The notes under the pieces are model-generated. The model saw only the letters and a program-made list of their open reading frames with translations. It had not been told where the DNA came from and did no database searches. A program made the position numbers and the translations under genes. A stretch of DNA of 64,000 nucleotides, from positions 204,523 to 268,522 of the forward strand of contig CAUYUJ010014269.1 in NCBI GenBank assembly GCA_963575745.1, given 5' to 3'. Of the stretch, positions 63,116 to 64,000 are shown in pieces; position 1 is the stretch's first letter, and each line of letters begins with the position of its first letter. The stretch is from Prorocentrum cordatum (Eukaryota; Sar; Dinophyceae; Prorocentrales; Prorocentraceae).

Positions 63116-63320
63116 TGCCCCAAACATGCTAAAAAATGCCCCAAACATTCTAAACAAAGGCTAAAGAATGCCCAAACTATTGTTTGACTATTTCTGAATC
63201 TTTCCCCTGTAGAGGGACACGCCCGACTGAACCCATACCCCCCCCGATGTCTGAGCGAAGGGAACCCCGCCCTCCCCCTCAGAAATCGTGGGGGGTAGGG
63301 TTAGGGTTCGCATGTGGCCC
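62660..63320. repeat. Inverted repeat ~125 bp with telomere-like GTAGGGTTAGGGTT
   Basis: 62655-62782 and 63190-63318 are inverted copies: GGCCACATGCGAACCCTACC, CGATTxCTGAGGGGGAGGGC, GGTTCCCTTCGCTCAGACAT and the TCCCTCTACAGGGG terminus. The right copy reads GTAGGGTTAGGGTTCGC. The arms enclose C-run and AAAATGC-rich sequence. Confidence 0.85.
63003..63185. repeat. AAAAATGCCCC degenerate repeats
   Basis: AAAAATGCC, ACATGCTAAAAA and CCCCCAAAAA words repeat with a long C run at 63091-63106. No gene is present. Confidence 0.85.
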
Positions 63321-64000
63321 CCTAGCTTACAGCAGGTCCGCGTCGTGACGACTTCGGCGTCGGTTTCTGACACCGCTGGGATCGTTCCACTCTGAACGAC
63401 CGGCCGTTTCCGAAACATCAGATCTTTCAACATCGCCCGAGTCTGGTTGGCCAGCAGCGCTCAACGTTGAACGCCGGCGCCGCGGGGTCGCCGCCAATCG
63501 ACACGACGCGAACCTACCCTAATCCTCGTGCCAGCTGTATTTACTCACAGGGGCTTCCAACGCTTCGCTTCGGACCCCAAAGGCGTGGCCCAAAGGGGTG
63601 TCACCACTAGCTCTGGGTTCATGTCTCGTCCAGGTCCCGCTAATTTTTGCCTGCACTGGCACGGCAAAGGAGGAACCTGATACTAACAGAAACCCCGCCC
63701 GCCGTTTGTCGCGTACTGTCATGCCCCATCCCCTCTTTTGACTTAAACTTTCCTTTGCTGATGTACACGCCTGTCACAGCTCCAATACTCGCGCCAACAT
63801 CTTATGGCAAGCGCGTCAGATCCATGGCTGGGGTCGCGGAACTTCCACGGACGTGGCCAGAGTGCCGGACCCACTGACGCGCTCTTCCAGCAATCTGCGA
63901 ACGTACTACTGGCGATGAGCCAGGACTGGCCCACCCTCAGAGCTCCAATGACAAACAAATGAGCACACTGATAAATGAAAACGCAAAAACATCGCCAGCC
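63321..64000. other. Right flank without a supported gene
   Basis: Minus frames at 63722-63519 and 63958-63743 are short and unrecognised. No repeat structure was seen apart from the edge of the inverted repeat. Confidence 0.5.

Larger units (their letters stand above)
61255..63230. repeat. Repeat nest with alternating terminal motif GTCCCTCTACAGGGG
   Basis: A motif near GGCGTGTCCCTCTACAGGGG occurs forward at about 61265 and 62763 and inverted at about 61400 and 63197. Pairs 61265/61400 and 62763/63197 each enclose A-rich sequence with ACCCAGACT- or CCCCAGACT-type words. Pair 61400/62763 encloses a 1.39-kb stretch with arms of about 30 bp. Confidence 0.8.

Overview
This window reads as nuclear genome sequence from a dinoflagellate. 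The strongest evidence is an exact match, on the minus strand at 61051-61072, to the 22-nt dinoflagellate trans-spliced leader (DinoSL; core CCATTTTGGCTCAAG). High GC, abundant trinucleotide and homopolymer tracts, decayed retroelements in place of dense genes, and a leader copy fixed beside a kinase fragment all fit that group. The genus cannot be resolved from sequence alone. Almost every long open frame is a by-product of GC-rich or short-period repeats. No rRNA, tRNA, CRISPR or prokaryotic operon was recognised.

Layout. 1-1455: flank with small direct repeats and a hairpin. 1456-8238 (minus): element A, a decayed retroelement with Gag-like, RT-RNase H, a methyltransferase-like region and a tyrosine-recombinase-like end, split by a dispersed repeat at 6180-6825. 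8440-10265: telomere-like heptamers, a 1.5-kb ACTCACT array and a G/C hairpin tract. 11105-11595: GGA tract. 11880-18097 (minus): element B, a LINE-like retrotransposon with an open ORF1, a frameshifted endonuclease/RT and an RNase H. 18239-18372: a second GGA tract. 18700-20424: an open frame built on a three-copy ~300-bp repeat. 20560-26600 (minus): element C, a second LINE-like element in pieces. 26700-35100: repeats and foldbacks with a few short possible exons. 35684-36430 and 36516-40915 (minus): LINE remnants D and E. 41-54 kb: short-period arrays (11-nt, GTC, GGA, 12-nt), a dispersed head-array-tail family and three foldback structures. 54830-58172: a 3.3-kb array of near-palindromic 21-bp units in two super-arrays. 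58-61 kb: palindrome cluster, dispersed repeat, CDK-like kinase fragment and DinoSL relict. 61.2-63.3 kb: a nest of inverted and direct repeats with a shared terminal motif.

All recognisable coding remnants (five retroelements and the kinase fragment) lie on the minus strand. The only protein that may still be whole is ORF1 of element B. The rest is a fossil layer of retrotransposition: the DinoSL relict is the expected mark of an SL-spliced mRNA returned to the genome, and the LINE-like RTs nearby are a plausible source of that activity. Family assignments rest on motif recognition and recall of family architecture, not on any search.
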